DNA of 64,000 nucleotides from Dactylonectria macrodidyma (GCA_020744425.1 JAGMUV010000024.1:62001-126000), one strand, 5' to 3'; positions 45,960 through 59,170 are shown, counted from the stretch's first letter. Notes: generated by a model not told the origin, from the sequence alone. A program made the numbers and translations.

Positions 45960-47669
45960 ATGAGGGCTGCTTTTCGTCGTCTCGGCCCGTCCACGTCTAG
46001 TCTCCACCGATCGAGATCTGTCCCGCGATTGAACCCTCTTTCTCGCACCAGCAGCGCCAGCCGAAGCAGCAGTTGCTCTCGAACCATCGCCATGGCGTCG
46101 CCAGCCGTCGCCAGCTCACCGGCAGTGCTCGACGACGCTGTCATGATCGCATTCCAGGGTATGGATGTTACGATTTTGGATCAGAACGAGGGCGAAATTG
46201 TGAGCCCCACCAAACGAGACGATGCTAGAGAAAGAGAAATCCAGAGAGAGCAGCGAGACATGAAAAAAACGGCCAAGAAGGCGAACAAGCAAGTGAACAA
46301 GCAACAAAAGAAGAAGAAGGAGCAGTATCCACCGGCCGTCTCAGACCCCAATGTCCCGCTCATCACACCCGTAAGCGGCCCTTGGCCCCCTCCATACCGC
46401 ATCGAGGACGGACTTCGGCGACTCGACCCATATCACTTCACCTACAATACCTTTTGCAAGGAACGATGGCGCAAACGGCCCCTCATTGACATCTTCGAGG
46501 CCGAATTCCGAGACAGGCCCCTCAGCTACTACCGCGAGTCTATGGAAAGGGGCGGAATCTACGTCAACGGCCAGACGGTTGGCCCGGACTACATTGTCAA
46601 AAATGGAGATCTCATCTCACACACCTTGCATCGTCATGAACCCCCCGTCTCGGCTGACCCCGTTGGCGTGATTCACGAGGACGACGACATGATTGTGATA
46701 AATAAGCCCGCTGGCGTGCCAGTCCATCCCGCTGGTCGTTACAACTACAACTCGGTCATCGAAATCATGAAGGCAGAGCGAGGCCCACACTTCCTGCCGT
46801 ACCCCTGCAACCGCCTGGACCGTCTCACCAGTGGCATCATGTTTATAGCAAAGAATGTGCCCGCCGCCGATGCCCTGGGCGCCAAGATTTTTCAGCGGAC
46901 CGTCAGGAAGGAATACCTCGCCCGGGTAATGGGTAAGTTCCCAGACGGTGAGATTGTCTGCGACCAGCCTATTCTTCAAATATCTCCCAAACTCGGCCTG
47001 AACCGGGTCCGTGCCAACGGCAAAACTGCCCGGACGGTCTTCAAGCGCCTGGCTTACTATCCGCCTCGGGGAGACCCCGCGGACGGCGAGGACGGACGTC
47101 CCAAAACGCCGGAGGAGCTTAAGGACGAGAAGCACAGGCCGTGGACCACGAAGAGGGGCTACTCCATCGTCCGGTGTCTGCCCGTGACCGGCCGGACGCA
47201 CCAGCTGCGGGTGCATCTCCAGTATCTGGGCCATCCTATCCAAAATGACCCTATCTATGCCAACGGCCGGGTCTGGGGGTTCGACCTCGGCCAGGATGAC
47301 GCAGACGGCACTCAAAACACAGACGAGGACATCATCAGCCGGCTGTCACGCATGGGCAAGGAAGACGTAGCTGATGCCGTAGCGTACTACGACGATATGG
47401 TGGACAAGTACGAGAAGAGAAGGGCGGAGAAGATGACGGGCGAGCTATGCAAAGAGTGCCAGACACCGCTGTACTCGGATCCTGGCGACCACGAGCTGTC
47501 CCTGTGGCTGCACAGTCTCCGCTACGAGGATGCAGGCGGCAGCTGGTCATATGTGAGTCCAATGCCGAAATGGGCGCTGCCTCCAGAGGGCATGAGCGGA
47601 CCCACGACAGTCGGCGGGATGGAGGAGCTGGTGGAGGCGGTAAAGGACGAAAATCCGGAGATATCATGA
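45960..47669 (+). CDS. RluA-family tRNA pseudouridine synthase (Pus9/Rib2-like), 569 aa
   Basis: This is a single exon. Residues 1-44 are rich in Arg and Ser with no acidic residue (MRAAFRRLGPSTSSLHRSRS and onward), like a mitochondrial presequence. A second in-frame ATG at 46092 (Met45) sits in a strong GCCATGG context. A Lys-rich basic segment follows (about 100-122). An S4-like RNA-binding region lies at about 175-225 (ESMERGGIYVNGQTVGPDYI). The catalytic domain has VINKPAGVPVHPAGRYNYNS, NRLDRLTSGI with catalytic Asp about 287, and CLPVTGRTHQLRVHLQYLGH. This set matches fungal Pus9/Pus8 (Rib2) enzymes, which make pseudouridine 32 in mitochondrial and cytosolic tRNAs. There is no deaminase domain of the yeast Rib2 kind. 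Exact target position is inferred from family. Confidence 0.94.
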   Translation: MRAAFRRLGPSTSSLHRSRSVPRLNPLSRTSSASRSSSCSRTIAMASPAVASSPAVLDDAVMIAFQGMDVTILDQNEGEIVSPTKRDDAREREIQREQRDMKKTAKKANKQVNKQQKKKKEQYPPAVSDPNVPLITPVSGPWPPPYRIEDGLRRLDPYHFTYNTFCKERWRKRPLIDIFEAEFRDRPLSYYRESMERGGIYVNGQTVGPDYIVKNGDLISHTLHRHEPPVSADPVGVIHEDDDMIVINKPAGVPVHPAGRYNYNSVIEIMKAERGPHFLPYPCNRLDRLTSGIMFIAKNVPAADALGAKIFQRTVRKEYLARVMGKFPDGEIVCDQPILQISPKLGLNRVRANGKTARTVFKRLAYYPPRGDPADGEDGRPKTPEELKDEKHRPWTTKRGYSIVRCLPVTGRTHQLRVHLQYLGHPIQNDPIYANGRVWGFDLGQDDADGTQNTDEDIISRLSRMGKEDVADAVAYYDDMVDKYEKRRAEKMTGELCKECQTPLYSDPGDHELSLWLHSLRYEDAGGSWSYVSPMPKWALPPEGMSGPTTVGGMEELVEAVKDENPEIS

Positions 47670-47787
47670 ATTATTGCACGGCCGCCTGCAGGAGCACCGT
47701 TGCCCTGCAGCGCCCACCAACCACCCCACGAAACATGAGGCACGAGGCACGAGACGTACTGCGTAGTAAGGCGTGAGGAGTTTGCAC

Positions 47788-47829
47788 AGCCATGTTCTGA
47801 TCAGCCATGTTCTGATCAGCCATGTTCTC
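47788..47829 (+). repeat. 15-bp direct repeat AGCCATGTTCTGATC x2.8
   Basis: Two exact copies and a third truncated copy in tandem, about 120 bp after the pseudouridine synthase stop. It probably lies in the 3' UTR. Confidence 0.9.
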
Positions 47830-50012
47830 TGGTCGGCCTTGTCTGGTGGGCTGTCATGGTCATAGGCTACTCGACTGAAATGCACGCCGTAATTATTCTG
47901 TTCGTAACGTAGGCTGTCATCGACACCACCAAGCTGAGCCTGTAATTACGCTACGGGCTGGCGACCTCTGCGATGACCAATTCGCATGCAAGAGTAGCGC
48001 GTTGCCATGACAGGTGACAAGATTATGCCATGGCCCAGGGCGGGCACACGAATCAAGCAGTATTACACGTCTCTTTTGATGTCTGATGTCTGATGCCTCG
48101 ATGGCCGGCGTCTTGATATCCATGACCCATGCTCACCCCTTGTTCCATGCCCAGAGTCCAAGCAAATAGTCAGTTGACGACGGAACGGTGTGGTGCGGGG
48201 GCCACTTTGTTGGGTCGCCGTAAGAGCTGGACTATGGATGTCTTAGAGATGGAGAGTGGATAATGGTGGCGTTGAAAGCCCACATCCCGGACGTGCGGTA
48301 ATCTCGACATGCACGAAGCATCCCAGTGATTGGAGGCACCAAGATGGAGCATTAACATGAGAGAAAGCGGTCCATAAACCTGTAAGGGCCATGAGGAATG
48401 GGCCATGGGGCTGAGGAGGAAAAAAGGAACGGGCTTCTCCGTCAACCAGGCCGTGTCCTGCAGGCTTGCAGGCTGCATGTTCTAGGACGGCTGGTTCCAA
48501 GGCGGCAATATTTCCTCGAAAAGAAAGGCGGGCCTCCAAAAAGGCGCATATGAGGCGCATCAAAGCGCAGTTGTGCCGCCGTGGCCGAGACGCAAGGCAA
48601 CGGTGATGCAGGTTATCCGTTTCTTTTCTTGGTGACAGCAAATGAAAAAAAAGCTACAAGAGACAAGGGGAGGCGGATTGTGCCCCGGTATAATGCATTT
48701 CCCAAGTGTCCCAGCCCTCCCAGGAACCGGTCTCACGATCCAGGCTGGAACGGGCTTCGCGGCGTGGCTTGCGACACATTCCAGTGTTTCCACTCCCAAG
48801 GATCTCGTCTAAAAGAGAGCGAGCCAAGGAGGATTCATCATCCCAAACGAGAAACCTAGACCAAGTGTTGGGGAGCGGCGGCTCGGGTAGATATGAGAGG
48901 ATCCACGATGGATCGAGTTGGAGACCCAACTTAACCCAAGGACGGAACTATTAGACGGATCCCGCGATGGACCATGGACTTGGCGATGGGGACCCAATAG
49001 ACTCAAAGAAATCAAGCGAGAGACGGAAAGGAACACACTGCGCGGTCGTCCACCCGGTAGCCGGACACTCCTCCGGCGGAGAATTGGCCGGGACGCATGA
49101 TGGCTAATGAAGACGGGACGCTTTACGTAGTAGAGGCCATCGTTGCCCATGCATTGGCGGGCGTTGTGTTGGTTGTACCCTGCTTGTTAATTACTGTATG
49201 GGCATGGAAGCAAGTGATGTGACTGGACAGTGCAGCCCAGCATGGATGGATTCCCTCGCATGGATGATGTTATATCTCTCGCAAGGGTAGAAAAAACGTC
49301 GCAGGTGTAGGCGCAGACGCCAGCGCCAAAAACTTCCCATCATGATATTACAGAGTATTACCGCGCGCACTGCGGAACGAAGAGACTCACAGACCCCCAA
49401 ACTTCAACGACTTGCAGATGCGAAGCGCTGGGTCAGAGTACATAAACGCGGGTAGCGTGGGTAGGTAGGGGTCGAAAATGGCAGGGTAGGGGGAGGGGAG
49501 GGGGATGGAACTGTGGCGGGCGATCATGAACTTGGGGCGGCGCAGGAGGCTTTTCAAGGTTTGTGGTTTTCCTGGGGTAGTTCCAGTTTGAACTTGCTTT
49601 TTTCTCTCTCATTCTTTCCTTCTTTCCTCTTTCCTTCCTCCCCCCTCCTCTGAAATGTGATGCGTCTTTTCCCCGTCGGCTCCACGGGAAACCCCTTGCG
49701 TCGTCCCGTTAGTTTGGAGCCGGCTTGCCCGGCAACCCTTGAATGCTTTTCTTGTTTAATCGGGTTTTGCGGGTTTACCGTATCCCTGGGACCGCGTTTC
49801 CCGACGTGTGTCGTCACAGCCAGCGGCACAGCACGCAGGGCAGGGCAGGGCAGAGACGGGCGGGCGGGCGACAGTTGTGGGGGGGAGGGGGGGATGTTGC
49901 GGCACAGATTTATCTACAAGTATGGCATCACACTTACGCACACGCTTGACAGAGAGATCGTCGGAAGAAGCAAAAAGAAGAACGTGTGTTGGGTGACTGG
50001 GCGGGAACGGGA

Positions 50013-50048
50013 GAAGCAGAAGCAGAAGCAGAAGCAGAAGCAGAAGCA
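50013..50048 (+). repeat. (GAAGCA)6 microsatellite
   Basis: Six exact tandem hexamers in non-coding sequence. Confidence 0.95.
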
Positions 50049-52255
50049 GTGAGAGAAGCCCCAGAAGTGGGGTGGGATCCCTCCATCCTCGTTCGTGGGC
50101 TCACCCCGCGAATGACGAGACGCGGGGGTGACAGCCATACCTACGTAGTAGAGCAGGGCCCTGTACAGGGCAAAGTTTAGAAGAAAGGCAGAAGGGTTGC
50201 AATTGGCAATTGGCATGGGGTTTCTTTTTGGTCCAAATCGTTGTAGTGGGTGTCCCTGCCGCTTCCGAAAGCCGATAAAGAAGCGGATGTGGGATGCGGG
50301 AGTGGGATGAAGCCGTGGGAGAGTTGAGCCGGTGTGTGTCGCAAGCCGTAGTTGGTGGTTGGTGGTTGGTGGTGACAGTGGGTGGTAGCAGTGGTGGCGC
50401 TGACGAACGAACCGTCGAAGCTGAAGTTCGAAGAAGCAAGAAGGAGGCGTGGAACAAGTCGTGGAAGCCGAAGCAGAAGCCGGGTAGACAGTTTTTTGGG
50501 CGCCCCCTCACGCTTCGCCGCAAGCTTCGCCGCAAGCCTCCTTCGTTTGATTTGTTTCTGAGAGGCTGAAGCTGCGAACGAGGCTTTTCTCCCAAGCCTT
50601 CTTCGTCTGGCCCTTCGCGAAGCTCTAACAGCCAGCCAGGGCCCGGTGGTGACGCCATGAACAATGTTTCCCCTTCCCAACGCCAACGGAAGCCTCCGCG
50701 CGGAAGAGATGGCAGAGGAGAAACGAGCGGAAATCCTAACGCAAGGAAAGTCCGCAAACCGGCGCGGCTGCACCGTGTAAGTCGTTTTGCCCGCCGTGCC
50801 GGCCAGACCCAGTTGCCACGCGCAGCGCCTCCCTTCGCAACCGTGGGAAAAAGGAAACCTTGCTATTGCTGTTTGTCCACCGGGCTGTAGCTGCAGCGCG
50901 CGCGTTCACCTACCGAAACGAAAATCGTTATCGGCGAGCCAGCGGGCGGGCGGGCGGCGCTGCTGGCGGTCTATGGACACGAGGCATTCGTTCGGACGCG
51001 AGGGCGAGACGAGCCATGACGATTGTGCGAAAGGGCGCGCAGGCGGGCTGGGCTGGAGGAAATTGTGTTCCTTCACCGGGGTGTGCGCGGATCTACAACC
51101 GAGAAATCCCACGGGAAAGTGATGCGATTCTTCGGCTGTTCTGACAGCATCGCCAACAAGGTGGTCATCATCCTATGTTGGGGGGTTTCGGTGATCGGGC
51201 AAGTATCTTTGTCTCTCTCGCTGTCTCTCGGGATCGCTGGTTCGCTCGCGGGGGCCTCGTCCGAACGCGGCATGCCATGGGATTCCCGTATCAGACGGCG
51301 GGCGAAAGACAAGAGAGCAGCAGCCCCCCATGTGATTGATGATGTAGGCGATTATGCAGGAAGCGGCTCACCCCCAATTGACCCTGTGCACTTCGGCCGG
51401 ATGGCCGACGGGCGAGCGAAGATCAAAAGCAAAGACCAGCAAGTCTTTTTGATATCTGACTCTTTCGCCAGGCCACCCAGCAGTCCTTAGGTAGCAGCAT
51501 AGGTAGTGCAGTAGCATCTTGGGGTCTTAGGCCCCTACGTAGTACATAGTATGCCTTTACGGCTCCCGCAAGTTTGCGCACTATGGATGGGTAGTATGCC
51601 GGTCACCACTCCGCCATTGCCTGTGTCCTGGCTGGCTCACTCACCATCGAACTAGCCTTCCCCCTTGTCCCTGGCGGGCCTCTCTCTGCTGCTGCACGCC
51701 TCTCTCCAATCATCATATCCAGGACACCCCCCGTCTTCCGCTCTGAGTCTGTCTCTTCTCTGTCAGGCTTCAGCCTGCCAAGCGTCGACGCAACTGTCCT
51801 CCCCCCGCTCTCCCCCCGAGCTGATGCAGAAAAGCCACCACTGCAGCCACGGCCCTCTCTCTCCAAGGCGACATGACGCCGGATATCGGCTAGTCGTGCT
51901 GCAAGCGTCCATAGGCCAAAGTTTATTCTCCAAAGGTGGAAGGGTTCAAGGGTCATTAGAACAAAATCCTAGCTTCTCTTTTTCGACTGCCCTCCACTAG
52001 GACGTACCCAATTGTGATACCTGCAACAGGGGTGGGTAAGGGGGGCGTGTTTCTTACCCGGGAGCAGGCCGCATCTGAGACACGCACGCCCCGGGACGTG
52101 GCCTGAAGAGAAGGAGGGCCACAGGTAGCTAGAAGCAACCAGCAGCAGCGGGCATGGCAAAAGGGACGCCATCGCCCGTGCCCTTGCTCCACCACTGACA
52201 TGTGCCATCTGCTGCGGGCCTGGGGAGAGGCGAAAAAGAGACAGTGGAAGATGGG

Positions 52256-52283
52256 GTGGTGGTGGTGGTGGTGGTGATGGTGG
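52256..52283 (+). repeat. (TGG)n microsatellite
   Basis: About nine TGG units with one TGA interruption. Intergenic. Confidence 0.85.
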
Positions 52284-53991
52284 TCAGGACGACGACGCAA
52301 GCTGGAAAGGGGTCCAAGGGTGGAGAAGAAAGAAGCAAAAGAAGAAGGCGAAGAAGCAGGAGAAGGCCCGGGAAGATGCAGATGTGGTGTTGGACGGGTG
52401 CTTGGTGGTTGGCCACCAACCCACATACCGGGCACTTTTTCAGCCTACATGGTACTGTGGTATATCGCCATCGCCATCCATCGCCATCGCTCGGCCGTCA
52501 GCAAGTAAGTAGCATGACCGCCAACACGGACCAGAACAAGACCGCGCTCTCCCTTTCACCCCAACTCGCACGGCAAGGAGGATGAAGAGCGGTCCGTGGG
52601 AAGTGGGCAGTGGGACCTCAAGGGTCTAGTGTCTCTCTCTCTTTCTCACTCTCTTCCTAGACCCTGTTCTTGTCTGGAGGGACGATTGGGGCCCATGGCA
52701 TGCAGCAAGGCCCATGAGAGCCACGAGCCATGAAGCACCATGCTAATCCCTACGTCGAAGCGTGCAGCAGCGCAGGTGCAAGTGCAAGTGTGCTCCTTTC
52801 CTCCCCCCAGCGAAACGTCGATGCGTCCATACGCCCTCCCGATCCCCAGACGCCCATGCCATCCCCTCCATCCATGCGATGCTCGGAATATGCCAGCCCA
52901 GCAGTAGCAGCGCCCAGCCAGAGCCAACCAGTTTGACACCAGCACCAGCCGCAGTCTATACGCCATCCGAGACGGCAGAGGGGCAAGAGCCAGGACAGTC
53001 CGGGCGGGCGAGGGTTGTCCTCATCGCGTTGAGTCGCCCGGTCGGGCAAGGCGGCGGAGGAGAATAGTGCCGAGCCTACGCAGTATGTTCTGTTTCTTGT
53101 GTGTTCCTTTGTCGTTTGTGTCTCTGTACCATAGGTAAGGTACATCAAGTGTCTTGTCTCTCCATCGCTCTCTGTCTGGCTGGCGGTTCTGTCGCTGACC
53201 CCGTCCGAGCTTCATCCGGGACTCAGGACGAGGGAATCCACTCAAGCCACCCCCGAACCTTGCAGATGCATACTACTACGTACGCATGGATGGGAGGTGT
53301 CTGCTCTGTCGCTCCTAGGGGCGTCTGTCTCCACGGACTGGGGTAGGGGGGAGGGGGGTGGTGTTCTAACCACTAGCCTACGACGGTAGCCTCGACCTCT
53401 CGTCCTTCTGTACCTCCAAGTACCCACGCCTTTCGCTCGCTCACCTCCGCCCAATTCCACCCCCCCAGTCGATTGAGCACTCTTCCAGGGTCTCCATCTC
53501 TCAGGCTGCTGGTTGCTGCTACGAAAAGCACGTCGTCGATGGGATGGGCCATGTCCCGGACGGGTCTTGGTCCCTGTTACTCCCCCCCTCCTCCCAAGAG
53601 TGTCCAAGTGAGAGGGTCCCATGAAATGGCTCCGCCGGTCGAGGCTCCGAAATGTATATCTTGGACGGACCCCGGTCGCCCAGCGTGGCCTCGTCGATCA
53701 GCTAGACAACGATCGCCATGCAACACTTGCTTCTGAACGACTGAAGAAGAACTTGCTCCACAACTACAACTACTACTCGCCGTGCTGCACCCTGCCCTGC
53801 ATCCATCTATATACATACCTGCCTGCTTACTGCTTGCTTGATTTGTTGCTTGGGGAAAAAACACACGACCCTGACCTTCAACGCCAACGTCCCTCCGCCT
53901 CTGCATTGTCGACCCGACTTGCAACCCTTGACCTCCCAACTTGTTGGAATCTCACACAATTCAAACAATCGACACATTATCTTCCTTCAAC

Positions 53992-55230
53992 ATGGTGCGC
54001 TCATCCTCAGCAGAGCCTGCCAAGGGCACCAAGCGAAAGGGTAAGCCTTTTCTTTTCCTCTTGTTGTGTTGCCGTTGCTGTTGCTGTACCGTCATCGTCA
54101 TTGCTTTTTCCCCTTTGCTTTTTCACCTTAACCCGTCAGCAACAACAGCACCACACCCCCAGACGCAAAGCTGATCCCCCAATCTTGCCTCTATCCGGGG
54201 GAGGCAAAAAATGTCCAACAATTACCAATTATGTGTACTATCGATCTTCTAACTCGGGACTTTTTTCCACCATCGTGCAGGCACCCGCAGCGTCTCTACC
54301 TTGACGCCTTCACAGCTCGCGCGCAAGCGGGCCAACGACCGAGAGGCGCAGAGGGCGATCCGGGCGCGGACTAAGGAGCACATTGATCGCCTGGAGCGCG
54401 AGCTGGAGGACCTCAAGAGCAAGCAGAACCGAGACCAGACCGTCCAGGAGCTGCTGCGACGCAACAAGGCCCTCGAGGACGAGCTGTCGCGGCTGAAGGA
54501 GAACATGGGCGTCTCCATGACCTCTTCGCCCTACTCCACACCAGGTATGTGCACGTCAACCAGTCCCACCCGGACTCGAAAGCCTCTTGGGGATTTCGAG
54601 CCATGCGCGGTAGCAGCTCCATCGGGACTTCGCAGGTTGTTAACACGCGCGGCAAAAACAGTCTACGACGACAGCCTCAGCACCGGCAGCGGCGCCATCC
54701 CCAGCCCCAGGGCATCGCCATTCCCCTCGGGAGACTACGGCTCTCTCCCCGACTACAGCCAACAATACGTGCCGCTCCCCAACAACTGCGAATCCTGGGC
54801 CAACACTGTGCCCGTGCCGTCCAACGTGTCCAGCCCATCGTCGTCGGCTAACACAGACGACTACGGAGCCGGATACATCCCCACTAGCGTGCCGGCCTCG
54901 ATGCTGCCCTCCAACAACACCAGCACTAGCAGCATCAGCGTCGTGGGCGGCCACAAGGACATCAAGATGGAGTACGAGGACGTAGATCACCATGGTATGA
55001 GCACCCCGCGGCGAGGGAGAGAGCTTAGAAAGATAGAGATGGACATGTGGATTGCTAACGCAGTTGACTTTGCAGACGCGGCCTTCCGCCTCGCCAACCA
55101 GTCCATGCAGGGTGCCCCCAACCCTTACATGCAGCAACAACAGCACCAGCAGCAACAGCAGCACCAGCAGCCCGCGTGGAACATGTACCCGGCTGTCTAC
55201 TACCCGCAGGCGCAGTCATCGGTGCACTGA
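53992..55230 (+). CDS. bZIP transcription factor, 266 aa (spliced form)
   Basis: Exons are 53992-54040, 54281-54544, 54662-54994 and 55076-55230, giving 267 codons with stop. The 49-bp first exon starts in a CAACATGG context and encodes MVRSSSAEPAKGTKRKG. The basic region ANDREAQRAIRARTKEHIDR (about 30-50) contains the N-x-x-A-Q-x-x-x-R core and is followed by a leucine zipper: LERELEDLKS, then VQELLRRNKALEDELSRLKEN. The centre is Ser/Pro/Tyr-rich and the C terminus Gln/His-rich (QQQQHQQQQQHQQ), both activation-domain-like. Introns 54545-54661 (117 bp) and 54995-55075 (81 bp) have GTATGT/GTATGA donors and TTAAC/CTAAC branch sites, but are multiples of three without stops. A 332-aa intron-retaining form is therefore also open. 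The orthologous subgroup and targets are not recognised. The flanking spacers are exceptionally long. Confidence 0.93.
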
Positions 55231-57150
55231 AGCCAGGCGCCGGCGGCTCGTCATCCAGGCAAGCGCCCATCATGAGAAGATTGTGGTGACGGGGTGACGA
55301 GCCGCCTTCTTGGTCGGCATTCGCACAGAGGGACTCATACTACGCGCCGACTCTCTCACCCGCCGAGCCGATATCCCACCAGGACCATGACCACCCCCAG
55401 CCCTCTGCGGACATCCACACAAACTCCTCCCGCACAACCACGAGGGGCAAAAAAAAAACGGCCTCTCTGGATCTCCTGCTCACAATTGACATGCTGGGCG
55501 TATCGTAGCGTCTGCGCTGATACAAACGCGCGGCCGACTTGCATGCGCCGATGGCGGCAGCTCAACATACCTACATGCATCTCCAAGGGGTTCGACCTAG
55601 TCCAATGGAGCCACACTCTCTACATCCCACATCCTACATCCCACATCCCACATCCCACTCACACTTCACACACACACCCTTTCAACTCCCGGACTTGGCT
55701 CGCACTCCCGGCCTTCTACGCCACGCTCGACGTCTTCCCGGTGGGTCTATCCCGGAGAGACGCTGCGCCGTCTCTACTGGCTTCTCTCCCCGGCGGGACT
55801 CGTCCGTTGGCGTTGGCGCCTCCTCGACCGGCACCGTGGCAGACCGGCACAGCAGTCAGCAAAACGCTTAGGTAGGAAGGGAAGAGCTTTGCTGCCTCTT
55901 TGTTGGACGGAGATAGAGCCGTGCCCGCGGATGGCTCCAACTGATTTGACGCCTGGGTACAACGCTACCCCGAACTTCGTCGTCTTGGTGGAGCTTATGG
56001 TCCAAGATTAATCTCGATCCTGGATGGGCCCTACCATCGACCTCGAGCTACTCTCGCTTCCCCATGTCCCCGACTCCATTACCACTTCTGCTACTACGGG
56101 CTACTGTATGGGTGAACACACTGCGCATCAGCCCTTGGCCACGCTACTCTACTCTTCCTCCACCTCCAGCCGCTACTACCCTTACTACCTACCGCCACTA
56201 CCACGTACCACCAACTACCATCACCACTCCTCCGCTGCCTGCCCTACCTCTTGGACACTACTGGACCGACTCTTCATCTTCTTCGTCGAGACTTGTGTGG
56301 GAGAACACGGCACCACACTTGTCATCCATCCACTATGGGCAGGACCTTGGAACATCTCTATATATATCACCTTTTAACTCGACGCGGATGCATCCATAAA
56401 CACAATGGAGAACGCACACGAAATACGCACCAAACTCACTTCACAACAACGACCCGAAAAAAAAAGTCCCCAAAGCATGACTGAACTGTTTGCGAAACGA
56501 AGAAATCACTACTAGACGGGCAACGTTTTCCTACACAATTTATTCTTCCTTCTCACAGCGATTTTCACTGTACTGCACTTTTTCAACCTTTGCTTGGTAT
56601 CTTGGAGTTTTGATCATTTGTTGCAGGGCTGGCGCGAGTCTTTCTGCTATTTTTACTGGGCCCGGGTGGGAGGTGGGAAACTTTTTGGGAAAGGGAACTA
56701 CTCCAAGGGAATCGGGTTGGTTGGGAAATTGGCGATACCGGGGGTTTAGAGAAATGAACCGAAATTCCACTTGCGTCCCGCGCGCTGCCGTACATAGTAC
56801 GAGGTGTTGATTTAGAAAGCTGATGGTAGCTTTGGAGTACTTGCCCCGAGTACTCCCTAACGAATGTCACGTATTTTGCATTAGAACCAATGGACTCTTT
56901 TGATTGTCATGCTCAATCTCGCAACCCCCTGTCCAGAGAATGTCACTGCCCTTGCCGCGACTCGCTGCTTGAGATGTAGTCGATTGAAGCCTGAAGGAAC
57001 CAAGACAAGTCCAGATGATTTATGATTGCATGGGTGCTCCAATTGCTGGTTGTTGTTCGGTCTCGGACTCCACTGATTCGCAGGACCGCGTCTTTCGCCC
57101 CCATGTTCCTTGCCCCCCCCCTTTGGTGGCCCCCCATAGGCCGACCTATT

Positions 57151-57185
57151 TTACCTTACCTTACCTTACCTTACCTTACCTTACC
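57151..57185 (+). repeat. (TTACC)7 microsatellite
   Basis: Seven exact pentamers, followed by TACCC. Intergenic. Confidence 0.95.
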
Positions 57186-59170
57186 TACCCATGCTTCCAT
57201 GCTCCCGTTTTGTTGAAGCAGCGACCAACAGCTACGTAACAAGGTGGGGATCTAGAGAACCAAACTGCTTTGTGTACATGCTACGTAAGGAGGGAGCGGG
57301 GGTGATTGAAAGAGCGGTTTGAGCGTTTCGCCAGTCTGGATACCAAGAAGCAGAGAGAGACACAGGGAGCAGAGCCCACTCACACGTCCCGCCTCTCTCG
57401 CTCACTCGTCTCGTCCTGACCACCATTTTGCCAAGCCCGTTGATCCTCGCTGGCCTGCATCCCGGACGTCGACGGGGCCTGCGCCAGCGTGCTCAGTAGC
57501 GTGACTTTGAGGCCCCAGCCAGGGTTTGAGGATATGGAGAAGATGATGAGAGAGAAAGGGTTCCCCACTTGGGAAGCTCACGCGGAGTCCGACAGGAAAC
57601 GGGCAAACGACACCAGGCAAGAGATTCAAGTGTGAACCCGCACCGGCAGCCCGTTCTTCCGTCTTGCCTTGGGGGAACACAGACATGCCCTATCGCCATT
57701 CGAGCTAGCTGAGGACCGGACTAAGCTTGCCAGCATCCGGTCCCGGGAGGTCTAAGAAGGGGAAAAAGATCGTGCAACTCCCATGGGAGCCGGGGGTAAG
57801 ACGACAAAGGCAAAGGTAGGATCTGATGGGGAAAAAAAGGGCTCTCAAACAAGGCACTACGGGATACGTGAAGATGGGGGCTTTGTAGCGTCTCTGTGGA
57901 AATGGAGCATCCCCCCTTCGCCCCTTGGATTCTAGAAACCGTGACGAGCTGAACATGTGGCAAGGGCGGGATGGTACACGAAAAGGCGATTCTGATGACG
58001 ACGGGTGCCTCCTCAGCTCGTACCGCGTTGGGGCAACGAGGCTAGGCCGTCGAGATTACATTGCAGGACACACTCTCGAGTGAGTACGTGGTACATGACT
58101 CCCAAATTCAAGGTTGAAGGCTGCAACACCAAAAACACAACCGCCATGGCGAAATGGCTCACATGGCAAGTGTGGCGTGGGCATGGACCTCACTCTCTCC
58201 GTCTTCCGTCTCATCTGGCCCAAGTTCGCGCCGTCTTGGCGCGCATTCTCCCCAACGACGAGACGAAAGCGTAGAAAAAGAGAGGGACCTATGTGGAGTC
58301 CGGCAGGCAAAGAGAGGGCGCGCAGACCATTTAGAGGGACGTGATACGTAATATCGAAAGCGACTATTTGGCGGCGGAATGTCACTGCGGTCCAAGGGGG
58401 GGATAGCGGACTTTGTATCTTGTATGGGTGGTTTCGAACCGTTTTGTCCAAGTGACATCGCGGCGAAGGGTAGAGCTGATGCCGAGGTTTTGGGGCTGAA
58501 ATAAGAGAACGTGCATAGGTAGCATGGTGCTTGGCGGTTGGGCGACGATATGACATGTCTCATCGGGACGGCGGGTGATTCATTCTCGAACACGGACTAT
58601 TACGGACTATTACGGTCTACTCATCCACTTACTGTTACTTTTCGCTCACCGACCGCACGTTCTGTAGATTGCTTGGTGGCTACGGCGTCAAGTCCGTAGC
58701 GGCCGCCCAAAACCACGCGACGATGCAACCCTTCTGGGATTGGATTGAGATTGGATTGGAGGGGTGGTTTTGGTTCGAGTGGGTGGGCTGCGTGTTGGCC
58801 TTGGGGGATGCCACAGAAGGCGAGCGAACGTAGCGGATTATGGAACATGGACGAAATCGACGATTCAACAACAAGTGGTTTCGTCACTCGAGGAACTCTG
58901 TTCTCATCATTTAGACATCAGTGGAGCTTCACGTAGGGCTAAGGTGGAACGAAAGAGGGGCGAAGAAGAGAAGGCAAAGCGAAGAAACGTAAAAGACACA
59001 CGCAGGGCAAGAGAGGCGCATGCGCATGCGGCTTTCTGCGGCGATGAGCGACTTTTGACTCTGTCGATTTGTGAGTGGTGAGAAGTGGGAGTGTTGGAGT
59101 GTGTTAGTGCGAGTGTGCCTGTCTGTGAGTGGACGTTCTCATGGATGCGGTGTGTGTGCGAGCGAGATTT

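Larger units (their letters stand above)
47670..53991. other. 6.3-kb intergenic region, no gene seen
   Basis: GC-rich spacer with many simple repeats. No open frame has recognisable motifs or splice-consistent extension. The last kilobase before the bZIP gene is CT-rich and probably contains its leader. Repeats are listed separately. Confidence 0.5.

Noticed and set aside
58420..58500. tRNA-like B box on minus strand (GGTTCGAAACC near 58431-58441)
   Set aside because: T-stem bases do not pair and no A box is present.
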